The translations under genes were made by a program, and so were the position numbers. Of a stretch of DNA of 64,000 nucleotides, positions 8,956 through 17,897 are shown one piece after another. This DNA comes from Roseivivax sediminis. GTDB taxonomy: Bacteria; Pseudomonadota; Alphaproteobacteria; Rhodobacterales; Rhodobacteraceae. The stretch spans positions 139,025 through 203,024 of the forward strand of contig NZ_FOMS01000004.1 of assembly GCF_900112685.1 (NCBI RefSeq). The letters run 5' to 3'. The notes under the pieces were generated by a model. The model worked only from the letters and a program-made list of their open reading frames with translations. It had not been told where the DNA came from and ran no database searches. Position 1 is the stretch's first letter, and each line of letters opens with the position of its first letter.

Positions 8956-9510
8956 TCAGCCGGGGGTGATGATCTCGCGCTCGGTGATGATAAGGTCGAG
9001 CGGCTGGTCGGTTGGCTCGGTCGGCAGGGCGTCGGCCTCCTGCGCGGCGAAGGCGAAGCCGATGGCGCGGGTGGGGCGGCGGGCGCGCAGGCGCGCCAGC
9101 GTGCGGTCGTAGAAGCCGCCGCCATAGCCGAGCCGGTCGCCGGCACGGGTGAAGGCAACCAGCGGAACGATCAGGATCTCGGGCTCGATCAGGTCGAGCG
9201 TGGCGGGGATCTCGGCGCCGAAGGGGCCGGTGGTCATCTCGGTGTCCGGGGCCCAGCGGGCGAAATCCAGGGGCTCCCCTTTCGCCCGGATCACCGGCAC
9301 GGCGACGGGGCCGTGGGCCGCGGCCTCGATCATCGCCGGGCGCGGGTCGATCTCAGTCCGGATCGGCATGTAGCCCGAGAGCGGCACGCCGCGGTGGCCG
9401 GAGAGATACTCGGACAGGCGGGCGGCAGGGTCGGCCGGGCGCGCCTCGTAGGCAGCGCGCCGGCGGTCGAACGCGGCGCGGCGGGCGGCGGCCTTGGGAT
9501 CGTCGGTCAT
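8956..9510 (-). CDS. 5-formyltetrahydrofolate cyclo-ligase
   Basis: This enzyme (5,10-methenyl-THF synthetase, FAU/YgfA family) uses ATP to convert 5-formyl-THF to methenyl-THF. The 184-residue product shows the N-terminal basic helix, YMPIRTEIDPRP and the signature GDRLGYGGGFYDRTL (about 125-138). Length is typical. It is transcribed toward ureG and lies 27 bp downstream of mgtE on the same strand. The 6S RNA gene, often next to this gene in other bacteria, was not seen here. Confidence 0.9.
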   Translation of the reverse strand: MTDDPKAAARRAAFDRRRAAYEARPADPAARLSEYLSGHRGVPLSGYMPIRTEIDPRPAMIEAAAHGPVAVPVIRAKGEPLDFARWAPDTEMTTGPFGAEIPATLDLIEPEILIVPLVAFTRAGDRLGYGGGFYDRTLARLRARRPTRAIGFAFAAQEADALPTEPTDQPLDLIITEREIITPG

Positions 9511-9537
9511 GGCGGTCTGGAGTCCTTCCGGTAGAAA

Positions 9538-10935
9538 TCAAAGAAGCACGATCACGGCGAGGCCGAGGAAGGCGAAGAAGCCCACGACATCGGTGACCGT
9601 GGTGACGAAGGCGCCGGAGGCGAGCGCAGGGTCGATGCCGACCTTCTCCAGCACGATGGGAATGCCGATCCCGGCAAGGCCCGCGACGACGAGGTTGATG
9701 ACCATCGCCGCGGCGATCACGAGGCCGAGTTCCGGCGAGCCGAACCACACAAGCCCGACGATCCCCATGATCACCGCGAAGGCGGCGCCGTTGACGAGGC
9801 CCACGGTGATCTCGCGCCGGATCACCCGCACCGCGTTCGACCCGGTAAGGTCGCGGGTGGCGAGCGCGCGCACCGCCACGGTCAGCGCCTGGGTGCCGGC
9901 ATTGCCGCCCATCGACGCGACGATCGGCATCAGCACGGCCAGCGCCGTGACCTGCGCGATGGCGCTTTCGAACTGCGCGATGACGAGAGAGGCAAGCACC
10001 GCCGTCACCAGGTTCACCGCGAGCCAGGGGAAGCGCTGGCGCGTCGTCTCCATCACGCTGTCCGAGAGCGAGCTTTCCTCGCCCACCCCGGCGAGGCGCA
10101 GGATGTCCTCCTCGTTCTCCTCGTCGAGGACGGCCATGGCGTCGTCGATTGTGATCACCCCGACGAGGCGGTCGTTCTCGTCCACCACCGGCGCGGAGAT
10201 CAGGTGATACTGATTGAACGCGTAGGCCACGTCGCCGTCGTAGCGGGTCACCGGGATGACGTGAAAGCTTTCATCGGTGATGTCGCGCAGCATGACCTCG
10301 CGCCGCGAGCCCATGAGTTTGCCGAGCGCGACCTTGCCCACCGGCTTCAGCCGCGGATCGACCAGGATCACGTGGTAGAATTGCTGCGACAACTCGTCCG
10401 AATTGCGCATGAAGTCGATGGCCTCGCCCACGTTCCAGTGTTCGGGGGCCATCACCACCTCGCGCTGCATCAGGCGGCCGGCGGAATATTCGGGGTAGGT
10501 CAGCGATTGCTCGACCGCGATCCGGTCGGGATCGTCGAGCACTTCGAGGATGGCGTCGCGCTGGGGATCCTGCAGATCCTCCAGGAGGTCGACCACGTCG
10601 TCGGAATCGAGCTCGCGCACCGCGCTGGCGAGAACGCGCGGATGCAGGATCCCGACCACTTCCTCGCGGATGCCCTCGTCGAGTTCCGTCAGGATGTCGC
10701 CGTCGAATTCCTCCCCGTAGAGGCGGATCAGCCGCATCCGGTCGAAGGCGTTCATCTGTTCGAGCATGTCGGCGATGTCGGCCGGGTGGAGCGGGTCCAG
10801 AAGCTCCACCAGCTTGCCGCGATCCTGGACCTCCACGGCGTAGAGGATCGCCGAGATGGTCTTGGGGTCGAGGGCGTAGGCGTCCTCGTCCCCGGCCTCG
10901 GGTTCGGGGGCGATGTCGGTCTGGTCGTCGGTCAT
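9538..10935 (-). CDS. mgtE: MgtE-type magnesium transporter
   Basis: MgtE is a homodimeric Mg2+ channel gated by cytoplasmic Mg2+. The 465-residue product has the three expected parts: an acidic MgtE-N superhelical domain (about 20-140), paired CBS domains (about 145-265; VDENDRLVGVITIDDAMAV), and five membrane helices (about 290-465) including the pore segment MPIVASMGGNAGTQ. I chose the ATG at 10935, giving MTDDQTDIAPE; the frame is open further upstream but reads as GC-rich noise. It is divergent from guanine deaminase across a 164 bp intergenic region. Confidence 0.95.
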   Translation of the reverse strand: MTDDQTDIAPEPEAGDEDAYALDPKTISAILYAVEVQDRGKLVELLDPLHPADIADMLEQMNAFDRMRLIRLYGEEFDGDILTELDEGIREEVVGILHPRVLASAVRELDSDDVVDLLEDLQDPQRDAILEVLDDPDRIAVEQSLTYPEYSAGRLMQREVVMAPEHWNVGEAIDFMRNSDELSQQFYHVILVDPRLKPVGKVALGKLMGSRREVMLRDITDESFHVIPVTRYDGDVAYAFNQYHLISAPVVDENDRLVGVITIDDAMAVLDEENEEDILRLAGVGEESSLSDSVMETTRQRFPWLAVNLVTAVLASLVIAQFESAIAQVTALAVLMPIVASMGGNAGTQALTVAVRALATRDLTGSNAVRVIRREITVGLVNGAAFAVIMGIVGLVWFGSPELGLVIAAAMVINLVVAGLAGIGIPIVLEKVGIDPALASGAFVTTVTDVVGFFAFLGLAVIVLL

Positions 10936-11099
10936 TCTGCCTGTCCCCCTGTGCTGACGGCGGCGAGTCTCGCGCGACCTTACGGGAGGGGCCGGGCAAG
11001 CGACAGGCCCGGCGCGGGCGCGATCACGGCGACGTTGGCGATTTACCTTGCTCGGGCACGGGGATAGGCTTTTTCCGCGCTGCGGCAAGGGGGCTGGAC

Positions 11100-12380
11100 A
11101 TGGATGACGCGGACCTTCTGCTCGGCCGGGTGCTGCGCTTCGACGGCGATCCGTTCGCGGGCGGCGCGGCGCGCGTCGATCCGGCCGGAGGAGTGCTTCT
11201 GGCGGGCGGCCGGATCGCCGCGGTCGGGGACGGCGCGGCGCTGGCGGCGGCACATCCGGGGGCGGCGCGGCACGATTACGGCGCCGGCCTGATCTGCCCC
11301 GGCTTCGTCGACGCGCACGCGCATTACCCGCAGACGGCGATCATCGCGAGCTGGGGCAAGCGCCTGATCGACTGGCTGAACACCTACACCTTCCCCGAAG
11401 AGATGCGCTTCGGCGATCCCGCCTATGCAAGCGCGGTGGCGGAGCGGTATCTGGACCTCACCACCGCCAACGGCACCACCACGGTGGCAAGCTACTGCAC
11501 CATCCACCCCGAGAGCGTCGAGGCGCTCTTCGCGGCGGCGGAGGCGCGCGGGCAACGGGTACTGGCCGGCAAGACCTGCATGGACCGCAACGCGCCCGAG
11601 GGGCTGCGGGACGATGCGCAATCGGCCTACGACCAGTCGAAGGCATTGCTGGAGCGGTGGCACGGGCGCGGGCGGCTGTCCTACGTGATCACGCCGCGCT
11701 TCTCGCCGACCTCCACGCCCGAGCAGCTCTCTGCGCTCGGCGCGCTCTGGGCGGAGCATCCGGAGTGCCTGATGCAGACGCACCTGTCCGAACAGGTGGA
11801 CGAGATCGCCTGGGTGCGGTCGCTCTACCCTGGGGCGCGCGACTACCTCGACACCTACGAGGCGCACGGGCTCCTGGGCGCGAACGGGGTCTACGGGCAC
11901 GCCATCCACCTCGAAGAGCGGGAGATCGACCGGCTGCGCGAGGTCGGCGCGGCGCTGGTGCATTGCCCGACCTCGAACACCTTCATCGGCTCGGGGCTGT
12001 TCGACATGGGGCTCGCGGCCTCGCTGCGCGTGGGTCTGGCGACGGATACCGGCGGGGGCTCGTCCTTCTCGATGCTTCGCACGATGGCGGCGGCCTACGA
12101 GATCGGACAGCTCCGCGGCACGCCGCTGCACCCCGGCACGCTGATGTGGCTGGCGACGGCCGGCTCGGCGGCAGCGCTGCGCATCGGGGACCGCGTCGGG
12201 CGGATCGAGGGCGGGATGGAAGCCGATCTCTGCGTTCTCGACCTGGCATCGACGCCGGCCATCGCGCAGCGCGCGGCGCGGGCGGAGGATGTCTGGGAAG
12301 AGGTCTTCGCGACGATCATGATGGGCGACGACCGGGCGGTGCGCGCGGTCTGGATCGGCGGGGGTCGCGTCGCGGCGTAG
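11100..12380 (+). CDS. guaD: guanine deaminase
   Basis: This 426-residue amidohydrolase converts guanine to xanthine and ammonia. Metal-site motifs are clear: FVDAHAHYPQ (H73, H75), a QTHLSEQVDEI helix, YGHAIHLEE, and the aspartate in LATDTGGGSSFSML. CSTI-type guanine-specific context is seen in NTYTFPEEMRF. Length is typical for bacterial GuaD. With urease nearby it fits purine-nitrogen salvage, although no xanthine-to-urea pathway genes are in view. A hairpin repeat follows 26 bp after the stop. Confidence 0.9.
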   Translation: MDDADLLLGRVLRFDGDPFAGGAARVDPAGGVLLAGGRIAAVGDGAALAAAHPGAARHDYGAGLICPGFVDAHAHYPQTAIIASWGKRLIDWLNTYTFPEEMRFGDPAYASAVAERYLDLTTANGTTTVASYCTIHPESVEALFAAAEARGQRVLAGKTCMDRNAPEGLRDDAQSAYDQSKALLERWHGRGRLSYVITPRFSPTSTPEQLSALGALWAEHPECLMQTHLSEQVDEIAWVRSLYPGARDYLDTYEAHGLLGANGVYGHAIHLEEREIDRLREVGAALVHCPTSNTFIGSGLFDMGLAASLRVGLATDTGGGSSFSMLRTMAAAYEIGQLRGTPLHPGTLMWLATAGSAAALRIGDRVGRIEGGMEADLCVLDLASTPAIAQRAARAEDVWEEVFATIMMGDDRAVRAVWIGGGRVAA

Positions 12381-12406
12381 GTCGGCGCGGGGCGAGGAGG
12401 ACGGGA

Positions 12407-12460
12407 GCGAGGGGCCTGCCCCTCGCGCTCCCCGGAGTATTTTTGAGCCCAAAGAAGCAG
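12407..12460. repeat. dispersed hairpin repeat, AGTATTT/AAAGAAGCAG subtype
   Basis: The stem GCGAGGGGC/GCCCCTCGC (12407-12426) is followed by CCCCGGAGTATTTTTGAG then CCCAAAGAAGCAG. The copies at 40600 (same orientation) and at 18615 and 48895 (reversed) share the box. It lies in the convergent gap between guanine deaminase and the BCCT gene. With its short T run it could terminate guaD. Confidence 0.72.
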
Positions 12461-12530
12461 AGCGCCGGAGATCCGTGATGGGCCAGCCTGCGCGGCTTCG
12501 GTCCGGACGGTGCGGAGGCGGAAATGCGAA

Positions 12531-12551
12531 CGCCCCGCCGTTGGCGGGGCG
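12531..12551 (-). terminator. hairpin terminator candidate of the BCCT gene
   Basis: A perfect 9-bp stem (CGCCCCGCC/GGCGGGGCG) with a 3-nt GTT loop lies 7 bp downstream of the BCCT stop codon. On the minus strand it is followed by GTTCGCATTTCC, a weak U-containing stretch. Position and stem strength support termination; the U tract is poor. Confidence 0.6.
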
Positions 12552-12558
12552 CTGCGTG

Positions 12559-14220
12559 TCACTCGGCGGGATTGGGCCGCGCGCCGGGGGGAGGCGTCGG
12601 GTCGGAGCCGTAAAGCTCGCCCGGCAACTCGTTCGGCATGGCGTGGTCCGCCTCGTCGTCGTTGCGGTACTTCTGGTTGTGCCGGTAGATCATCAGCGGA
12701 TCCCATGACAGCGCCTTGAAAAGGCCGATCAGGATCAGGAAGACGATGATGGCGAAGGGGAAGCCCGCGATCACAGCCGCCGCCTGTAGCGCCGAGAGGC
12801 CGCCGGCCAGCAGAAGCACCGAGGCGACGGCCCCTTCCGCGACCGCCCAGAAGATGCGCTGCACCTTCGGGGGATCGGGATCGCCCCCGGCAGTGAGCAT
12901 GTCGATCACGAAGGAGCCCGAGTCCGACGAGGTCACGAACCACAGCACGATCAGCACGATGGCGAAGCCGGACATCAGATCGGAGGCCGGGAAGAAGTCG
13001 AGCAGCGCGAACATCGCGTCGCCGTAGCTCTCCTTCGTCGCCTCCACCAGCGCCGGGTCACCGCCGAGCGAGATCTGCAGCGCCGTGCCGCCGAAGGCGC
13101 AGAACCAGAAGAACATGATCGAGGAGGGCAGCAGCATCACCCCGACGAGGAATTCGCGGATCGTTCGGCCGCGGCTGATGCGGGCGACGAAGACGCCGAC
13201 GAAGGGCGCCCAGCTGACCCACCAGGCCCAGTAGAAGATCGTCCAGGAGTTCTGCCAGGTGCCGCCATCGGCCCAGGCTTCGGCCCAGGTGCCCCATTGC
13301 ACGAGATCGCGCACATAGGCGCCGTAGCTCTGCACGTAGGTGTCGAAGATGAAAAGCGTCGGCCCGACGATCAGCATGAAGGCCAGGAACAGCATCGACA
13401 ACAGGATGTTGAGGTTAGACAGCCGCTTGATGCCGCCGTCGAGGCCCGCGACCACCGAGAGCGTGGCCAGCGCGGTGATCCCGGCGATCACCAGGATCTG
13501 CACCACCGGCGATTGCTCGATCCCGAAGACCTCTCCGAGCCCCGAATTGATCTGCATCGCCCCGAGACCGAGCGAGGTAACGATCCCGAACATCGTGCCG
13601 AAGACCGCCAGGATGTCGACCGCATCGCCCCAGAACCCGAAGATCCGGTCGCCGAGCAGCGGGTAGAGCGCCGAGCGAATGGTCAGCGGCAGGCCCTTGC
13701 GGAAGTGGAAATAGGCCAGGCTGAGCGCGACGATGGCGTAGATCGCCCAGGCGTGGAAGCCCCAGTGCAGGAAGGAGATCGTCATCGCCTGCCGGGCCGC
13801 TTCCTCGGTCTCCGCATCGCCGACGGGCGGGGCGAAGTAGTGGTAAAGCGGCTCCGCCACGCCCCAGTAGATCAGCCCGATGCCGATCCCCGCCGAGAAC
13901 AGCATCGCCGTCCAGGAAAAGAGGTCGTAGGCCGGCGTCTCGTTCATCCGGCCGAGCCGGATGTCACCGAACCGCCCGAAGGCGAGGTAGACCACCGCCA
14001 CCAGCAGGATGTTGACCAGCGCGATCAGCGCCCAGCCGAGATTGCCGGCCAACCAGCCCTGCATGGTCGAGAAGATGGCGCCCGCGGTTTCGCTGAATAG
14101 GGCGCCGAAGATGATGAAGCCCACGATCAGGATCGCCGAGGTGCCGAAGACCCGCCGGTTGACCTTGGGAAAGAAGAGCAGCGGTTCCTGCTGCATCTTG
14201 TCGTGCATGTTGTCGCTCAT
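12559..14220 (-). CDS. BCCT family (betaine/choline/carnitine) transporter
   Basis: This 553-residue inner-membrane carrier has 12 predicted membrane segments. It has the BCCT signature around FYWAWWVSWAPFVGVFVARI with the substrate-binding Trp cluster, followed by SRGRTIREF. Early segments include GIGIGLIYWGVAEPLYHY. Such carriers take up glycine betaine, choline, carnitine or DMSP with Na+ or H+. Substrate cannot be read from sequence. The N- and C-terminal tails are short to moderate, so strong osmosensing is uncertain. It starts at ATG 14220 and stands alone. Confidence 0.92.
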   Translation of the reverse strand: MSDNMHDKMQQEPLLFFPKVNRRVFGTSAILIVGFIIFGALFSETAGAIFSTMQGWLAGNLGWALIALVNILLVAVVYLAFGRFGDIRLGRMNETPAYDLFSWTAMLFSAGIGIGLIYWGVAEPLYHYFAPPVGDAETEEAARQAMTISFLHWGFHAWAIYAIVALSLAYFHFRKGLPLTIRSALYPLLGDRIFGFWGDAVDILAVFGTMFGIVTSLGLGAMQINSGLGEVFGIEQSPVVQILVIAGITALATLSVVAGLDGGIKRLSNLNILLSMLFLAFMLIVGPTLFIFDTYVQSYGAYVRDLVQWGTWAEAWADGGTWQNSWTIFYWAWWVSWAPFVGVFVARISRGRTIREFLVGVMLLPSSIMFFWFCAFGGTALQISLGGDPALVEATKESYGDAMFALLDFFPASDLMSGFAIVLIVLWFVTSSDSGSFVIDMLTAGGDPDPPKVQRIFWAVAEGAVASVLLLAGGLSALQAAAVIAGFPFAIIVFLILIGLFKALSWDPLMIYRHNQKYRNDDEADHAMPNELPGELYGSDPTPPPGARPNPAE

Positions 14221-14336
14221 CCGTCTCCCTGACTGCCCGTCCGCGCGGGCCGAAAGGACCGGACGTCGGGCTTATCCACCGCGGGTTCCACCCGCGTTAA
14301 CGACGAACGATAGCCCAAAAGACGGGCAATTGCCAA

Positions 14337-14801
14337 TCAAACTGGAAGAGCGGTGGTCGAAAACACGGTACGGAGGGCGAAACTGGACTGCATCTGGGTC
14401 ACATGCGGCAGCCGGGTTAGGTACTGGCGATGGATGCGGGCGAAGTCCTCCGTGTCCTCGGCGACGACTTTCAGCAGGTAATCGGCAGATCCCGCCATCA
14501 GGTGGCATTCCAGCACGTCCGGCACCCGTCGCACCGCCGTCTCGAAGGTGTCGAGCACCTCGTCGGACTGGCCTGAGAGCGTGATCTCGACGAAGACCGT
14601 GGTCGGCAGACGGAATTTCTTGTGATCCAGAAGCGCCACATAGCCCGCGATGAAGCCATCTGCCTCGAGCCGCGCGACCCGCCGGTGACAGGCCGAGGCC
14701 GACAGGTGCGCCGCCTCCGCCAGCTCGGCGTTGGAGATCCGCCCACGCGTCTGAAGGACCCGGAGGATCCTCAGGTCGGTGTCGTCCAGTGGGCCTGCCA
14801 C
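14337..14801 (-). CDS. Lrp/AsnC family regulator (AldR-like)
   Basis: The 154-residue product has the Lrp layout: an N-terminal winged HTH (DDTDLRILRVLQTRGRISN, then LAEAAHLSASACHRRVARLE) and a C-terminal RAM ligand-binding domain (GSADYLLKVVAEDTEDF). The start is GTG at 14801. It is divergent from alanine dehydrogenase with 132 bp between. That arrangement and family make it the likely alanine-responsive activator of ald, as AldR/Lrp is elsewhere; this is inference. A 14-bp palindrome in the gap could be its operator. Confidence 0.9.
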   Translation of the reverse strand: MAGPLDDTDLRILRVLQTRGRISNAELAEAAHLSASACHRRVARLEADGFIAGYVALLDHKKFRLPTTVFVEITLSGQSDEVLDTFETAVRRVPDVLECHLMAGSADYLLKVVAEDTEDFARIHRQYLTRLPHVTQMQSSFALRTVFSTTALPV

Positions 14802-14837
14802 GCCAGATACTCCCGGATTTTAGCGCTTAGGTCGACG

Positions 14838-14851
14838 AAACTTCGAAGTTT
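14838..14851. promoter_or_regulatory. perfect 14-bp palindrome, candidate Lrp/AldR operator
   Basis: AAACTTCGAAGTTT is a perfect inverted repeat in the divergent region between the Lrp-type regulator (36 bp from its start) and ald (82 bp from its start). Lrp/AsnC dimers bind such palindromes, often in several weaker phased copies. Assignment is from position and symmetry only. Confidence 0.5.
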
Positions 14852-14933
14852 TTCGCTAACACCGCACCACCTTTGCAGAGAAATTGCAAGCCGTCGCACC
14901 CAGTGTGCATGGTAGAGGAAAAGGAGGAGCCGC

Positions 14934-16055
14934 ATGAAGATCGGATGCCCGACAGAGATCAAGCCGCAGGAATTCCGTGTCGGCGTGACACCCGCCGCGG
15001 CCGCCGAGGCGGTGGCGCATGGCCACGAGGTGCTGATCCAGTCCGGCGCCGGCACAGGGGCCGGTTTCGACGATGCCGATTACGAGGCCGCCGGCGCGCG
15101 CATCGCCGCCGATGCCGAAGAGGTCTTCGCCGCCGCCGACATGATCGTGAAGGTGAAGGAGCCGCAGGCGGGCGAGCGCAAGATGCTGCGCGAGGGGCAA
15201 ATCCTCTTCACCTACCTCCACCTCGCCCCCGATCCCGAACAGACCCACGACCTCATCGCCTCTGGCGCGACCTGCATCGCCTACGAGACGGTGACCGACG
15301 ATCGCGGCGGCCTGCCGCTGCTGGCGCCGATGTCCGAGGTGGCCGGCAAGCTCGCCCCGCAGATGGGCGCCTGGACGCTGCAGAAGGCCAATGGCGGGCG
15401 CGGCGTGCTGATGGGCGGCGTGCCCGGCGTGACGCCGGCGCGCGTCTGCGTCGTCGGCGGTGGCGTCGTCGGCACCCATGCGGCGCGCATCGCCTCCGGC
15501 ATGGGCGCGGACGTGACCGTGCTCGACCGCTCCCTGCCCCGCCTCAAGCAGCTCGACGACATGTTCCGGGGCGAATTCAAGACGCTCTATTCCTCCAAGG
15601 CCAACACGGGCGAGCAGGTGCGCAGCGCCGACATGGTGATCGGCGCGGTGCTGATCCCCGGCGCAGCGGCGCCGAAGCTGGTCAGCCGCGCGGACCTGTC
15701 CGACATGAAGCCGGGCGCGGCGCTCGTCGACGTGGCGATCGACCAGGGCGGCTGCTTCGAGACGTCGAAGGCGACGACGCATCAGGATCCGATCTACGAG
15801 GTCGACGGGATCATGCATTACTGCGTCGCCAACATGCCCGGCGCGGTGGCGCGGACCTCGACGCTGGCGCTCGGCAACGCCACCCTGCCCTTCATGCTGG
15901 CGCTCGCCGACAAGGGCTGGCAGCAGGCCTGCCTCGACGATCCGAACCTCCTCAACGGTCTCAACGTCCATGCCGGCAAGCTGACCTACTACGCTGTCGG
16001 CCGCGCCCTCGGGATCAACGTGACCTCGCCACAGATCGCGGTGAAGGCGGCTTGA
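14934..16055 (+). CDS. ald: alanine dehydrogenase
   Basis: This enzyme reversibly converts L-alanine and NAD to pyruvate, ammonia and NADH. The 373-residue product has the N-terminal MKIGCPTEIKPQEFRVG, the catalytic region VKVKEPQAGE with the conserved lysine, TYLHLAPDPE with the catalytic His, and the Rossmann motif VVGGGVVGTHAARIASGMGA. Length matches the hexameric bacterial enzyme. An AAGGAGG-type site precedes the ATG. It is divergent from an Lrp/AsnC gene, as in many alphaproteobacteria. Confidence 0.97.
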   Translation: MKIGCPTEIKPQEFRVGVTPAAAAEAVAHGHEVLIQSGAGTGAGFDDADYEAAGARIAADAEEVFAAADMIVKVKEPQAGERKMLREGQILFTYLHLAPDPEQTHDLIASGATCIAYETVTDDRGGLPLLAPMSEVAGKLAPQMGAWTLQKANGGRGVLMGGVPGVTPARVCVVGGGVVGTHAARIASGMGADVTVLDRSLPRLKQLDDMFRGEFKTLYSSKANTGEQVRSADMVIGAVLIPGAAAPKLVSRADLSDMKPGAALVDVAIDQGGCFETSKATTHQDPIYEVDGIMHYCVANMPGAVARTSTLALGNATLPFMLALADKGWQQACLDDPNLLNGLNVHAGKLTYYAVGRALGINVTSPQIAVKAA

Positions 16056-16066
16056 CCTTCGCCCCC

Positions 16067-16089
16067 GGCCGGGGCACCCCGCCCCGGCC
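16067..16089 (+). terminator. 9-bp hairpin between ald and the IMPACT gene
   Basis: GGCCGGGGC and GCCCCGGCC form a perfect 9-bp stem around a 5-nt loop (ACCCC). The right arm ends exactly before the ATG at 16090. There is no U tract after it, so simple termination is doubtful. It may attenuate readthrough from ald, protect the ald mRNA end or block ribosome access to the next gene. Confidence 0.5.
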
Positions 16090-16446
16090 ATGAGTTTGAT
16101 CGTCCTAGACAACGTGCTCTCGGATCGCGGATCGAAATACGCGGTCGCCGGCGGGCCCGCCGCGACCCGCGAAGAGGCCGACGCGCTTCTGAAAGAGCTC
16201 AAGCGTCGCAAGAAGTTCGCCAAGGCCACGCACAACACCTGGGCGGCGCTCTTGCCGGACGGCCCGGTCAAGGACGACGATGGCGAGGCCGGCGCCGGCA
16301 TGGTCATCCTGCGCATGCTCGAACGCGAGGGGCTGGAGGGGCACGTGGTGATCGTGACCCGATGGTTCGGCGGCAAGCACCTCGGCGGCGACCGCTTCCG
16401 GCACATCCAGAACTGCGTGCGCGCCTATCTCGACGAGATCGCCTGA
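16090..16446 (+). CDS. IMPACT/YigZ-family (UPF0029) short protein
   Basis: The 118-residue product consists of the UPF0029/IMPACT N-terminal domain only: SKYAVAGGPAATREEA, FAKATHNTWAAL, DDDGEAGAGMVILRML and VIVTRWFGGKHLGGDRF. The last two are the family signature. The second YigZ domain is absent, giving a short form. IMPACT proteins influence translation control in eukaryotes; the bacterial role is unknown. No normal ribosome site is free upstream of the ATG, because a strong hairpin abuts it. Confidence 0.82.
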   Translation: MSLIVLDNVLSDRGSKYAVAGGPAATREEADALLKELKRRKKFAKATHNTWAALLPDGPVKDDDGEAGAGMVILRMLEREGLEGHVVIVTRWFGGKHLGGDRFRHIQNCVRAYLDEIA

Positions 16447-16450
16447 AGCC

Positions 16451-17338
16451 TCAGATCGTCAGCGCGCCGCTGTCATGCGCCTTGTGCTCGGGCTCCACGT
16501 GGATGGTGACCTGAGCGCCCGGGATCTCGCGCCGGATCGCCGTCTCGATCCGGTCGCAGATGACATGTGCTGTCTCCACGCTCATCTCGCCCGGCACGAC
16601 AAGGTGGAAGTCGACGAAGCGCGCCGGACCGGCGTGCCGCGTGCGGATGTCGTGCGCTTCCACCGCGCCGGCGCCGCTTTCGGTGATGATCCGGTGAAGC
16701 GCGTCCTGCTCCTCGCTCGGGACGCTTTCGTCCAGGAGGCCGGAAACGGAGGCGCGAATCATCCGCCAGCCGGACACAAGGATGTAGACCGCGACCGCAC
16801 CGGCCAGCGCCGGGTCGATCCAGGCCCAGCCTGTCAGCGCCGCCGCCGCGACGCCCGTCCCCACCCCGGCCGAGGTCGCCACGTCGGCCGCCAGATGCCG
16901 CCCGTCCGCCACCAGCGCCGGCGAATGCAGCCGTCGCCCCTGCCGCATCAGCACCAGCGCCCAGCCGCCATTCGCCGCGCTCGCCACCGCGATCAGCGCG
17001 ATCCCGAGACCGGGCGCACCCAGCCCGGCCGGATCGCCGATCCCGGTCCAGACCTCCTCCAGGATGAAGAGCGCGGCGAGCACCACCATCACCCCCTCGG
17101 CCACCGCCGAGAGAATCTCGGCCTTGTGGTGGCCGTAGGGATGTTCGGCGTCGGGTGGCCGTGCCGCCACCCGCACCGCCCACAGCGCAATGCAAGCGGT
17201 ACCGATATTGACGATGCTCTCCAGCGCGTCCGACAGGATCGCGAGCGATCCCGTGATGCGCCAGGCGGCGAGCTTCAGGCCAAACACGCCGACCCCCACC
17301 CCGAGGGAGGCCAGTGCCAGCCACGTCCTGGTATCCAA
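16451..17338 (-). CDS. cation diffusion facilitator (CDF) family metal transporter
   Basis: This 295-residue inner-membrane protein exports divalent metals such as Zn, Fe or Mn in exchange for protons. It has about six membrane helices, the SDALES metal-site motif in helix 2, AEHPYGHHKAEILSA, DGRHLAADV in helix 5, and a C-terminal cytoplasmic domain with DIRTRHAGPARFVDFHL and HVEPEHKAHD. The start is TTG at 17338 with AAGGGGCAAGG upstream. I see no better start before the mscL stop codon 12 bp away. Metal preference cannot be read from sequence. Confidence 0.92.
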   Translation of the reverse strand: MDTRTWLALASLGVGVGVFGLKLAAWRITGSLAILSDALESIVNIGTACIALWAVRVAARPPDAEHPYGHHKAEILSAVAEGVMVVLAALFILEEVWTGIGDPAGLGAPGLGIALIAVASAANGGWALVLMRQGRRLHSPALVADGRHLAADVATSAGVGTGVAAAALTGWAWIDPALAGAVAVYILVSGWRMIRASVSGLLDESVPSEEQDALHRIITESGAGAVEAHDIRTRHAGPARFVDFHLVVPGEMSVETAHVICDRIETAIRREIPGAQVTIHVEPEHKAHDSGALTI

Positions 17339-17349
17339 GTCCTTGCCCC

Positions 17350-17781
17350 TTACTTCCTCAGCGCGTCGCGGATCTCGATCAGCACGTCGAGCTCGGACGG
17401 CCCGGTCTTGACCTCGGGCTCCACGTCGTCGGGTCGCTCCGCCGCCGCCTTGATCCGGTTGACCGTCCTCACCAGCATGAACACGACGCCGGCGACGATG
17501 AAGAAGTTGATGACGGCCATCAGGAAATTGCCGATGGCAAACACCGCGGCGCCCGCCTCCTGCGCCGCGGCGACGCTGGGATAGCCGCCCTCCGGCGCCG
17601 TGCCCAGCACGTAGAACCAGCCGGAAAAATCGATGCCGCCGGTGAAGATCCCGATCACCGGGTTGATGAGGTCGCTCACCAGCGACGTGACGATCGCGGT
17701 GAAGGCCGCGCCGACGATGATGCCCACGGCCATGTCCATGACATTGCCCTTGGCGATGAAGTCCCTGAATTCGCGGATCAT
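17350..17781 (-). CDS. mscL: large-conductance mechanosensitive channel
   Basis: MscL is a pentameric inner-membrane channel that opens under membrane tension to release osmolytes. The 143-residue product starts [20 protein letters not shown], the classic MscL N-terminus, with TM1 around [17 protein letters not shown] and TM2 around [21 protein letters not shown] periplasmic loop and a charged C-terminal helix complete the layout. I chose the ATG at 17781, which follows GGAGGAAAC; the frame upstream lacks homology. It lies 11 bp upstream of the CDF gene on the same strand. Confidence 0.95.
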   Translation of the reverse strand: MIREFRDFIAKGNVMDMAVGIIVGAAFTAIVTSLVSDLINPVIGIFTGGIDFSGWFYVLGTAPEGGYPSVAAAQEAGAAVFAIGNFLMAVINFFIVAGVVFMLVRTVNRIKAAAERPDDVEPEVKTGPSELDVLIEIRDALRK

Positions 17782-17897
17782 GTTTCCTCCTTCCGCAAGC
17801 GGACCCTGCGGCGCACGGCGCCTGTGCGCGCCCGCCCGTGGCCGGGCGCGTGCCGCCGCATTACGTCGCCCCGCAGCATCACGCAACGGAGCATTCC

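Noticed and set aside
11043-12452. Long minus-strand frame over guanine deaminase
   Set aside because: The plus strand has all amidohydrolase motifs; the antisense frame is a GC shadow.
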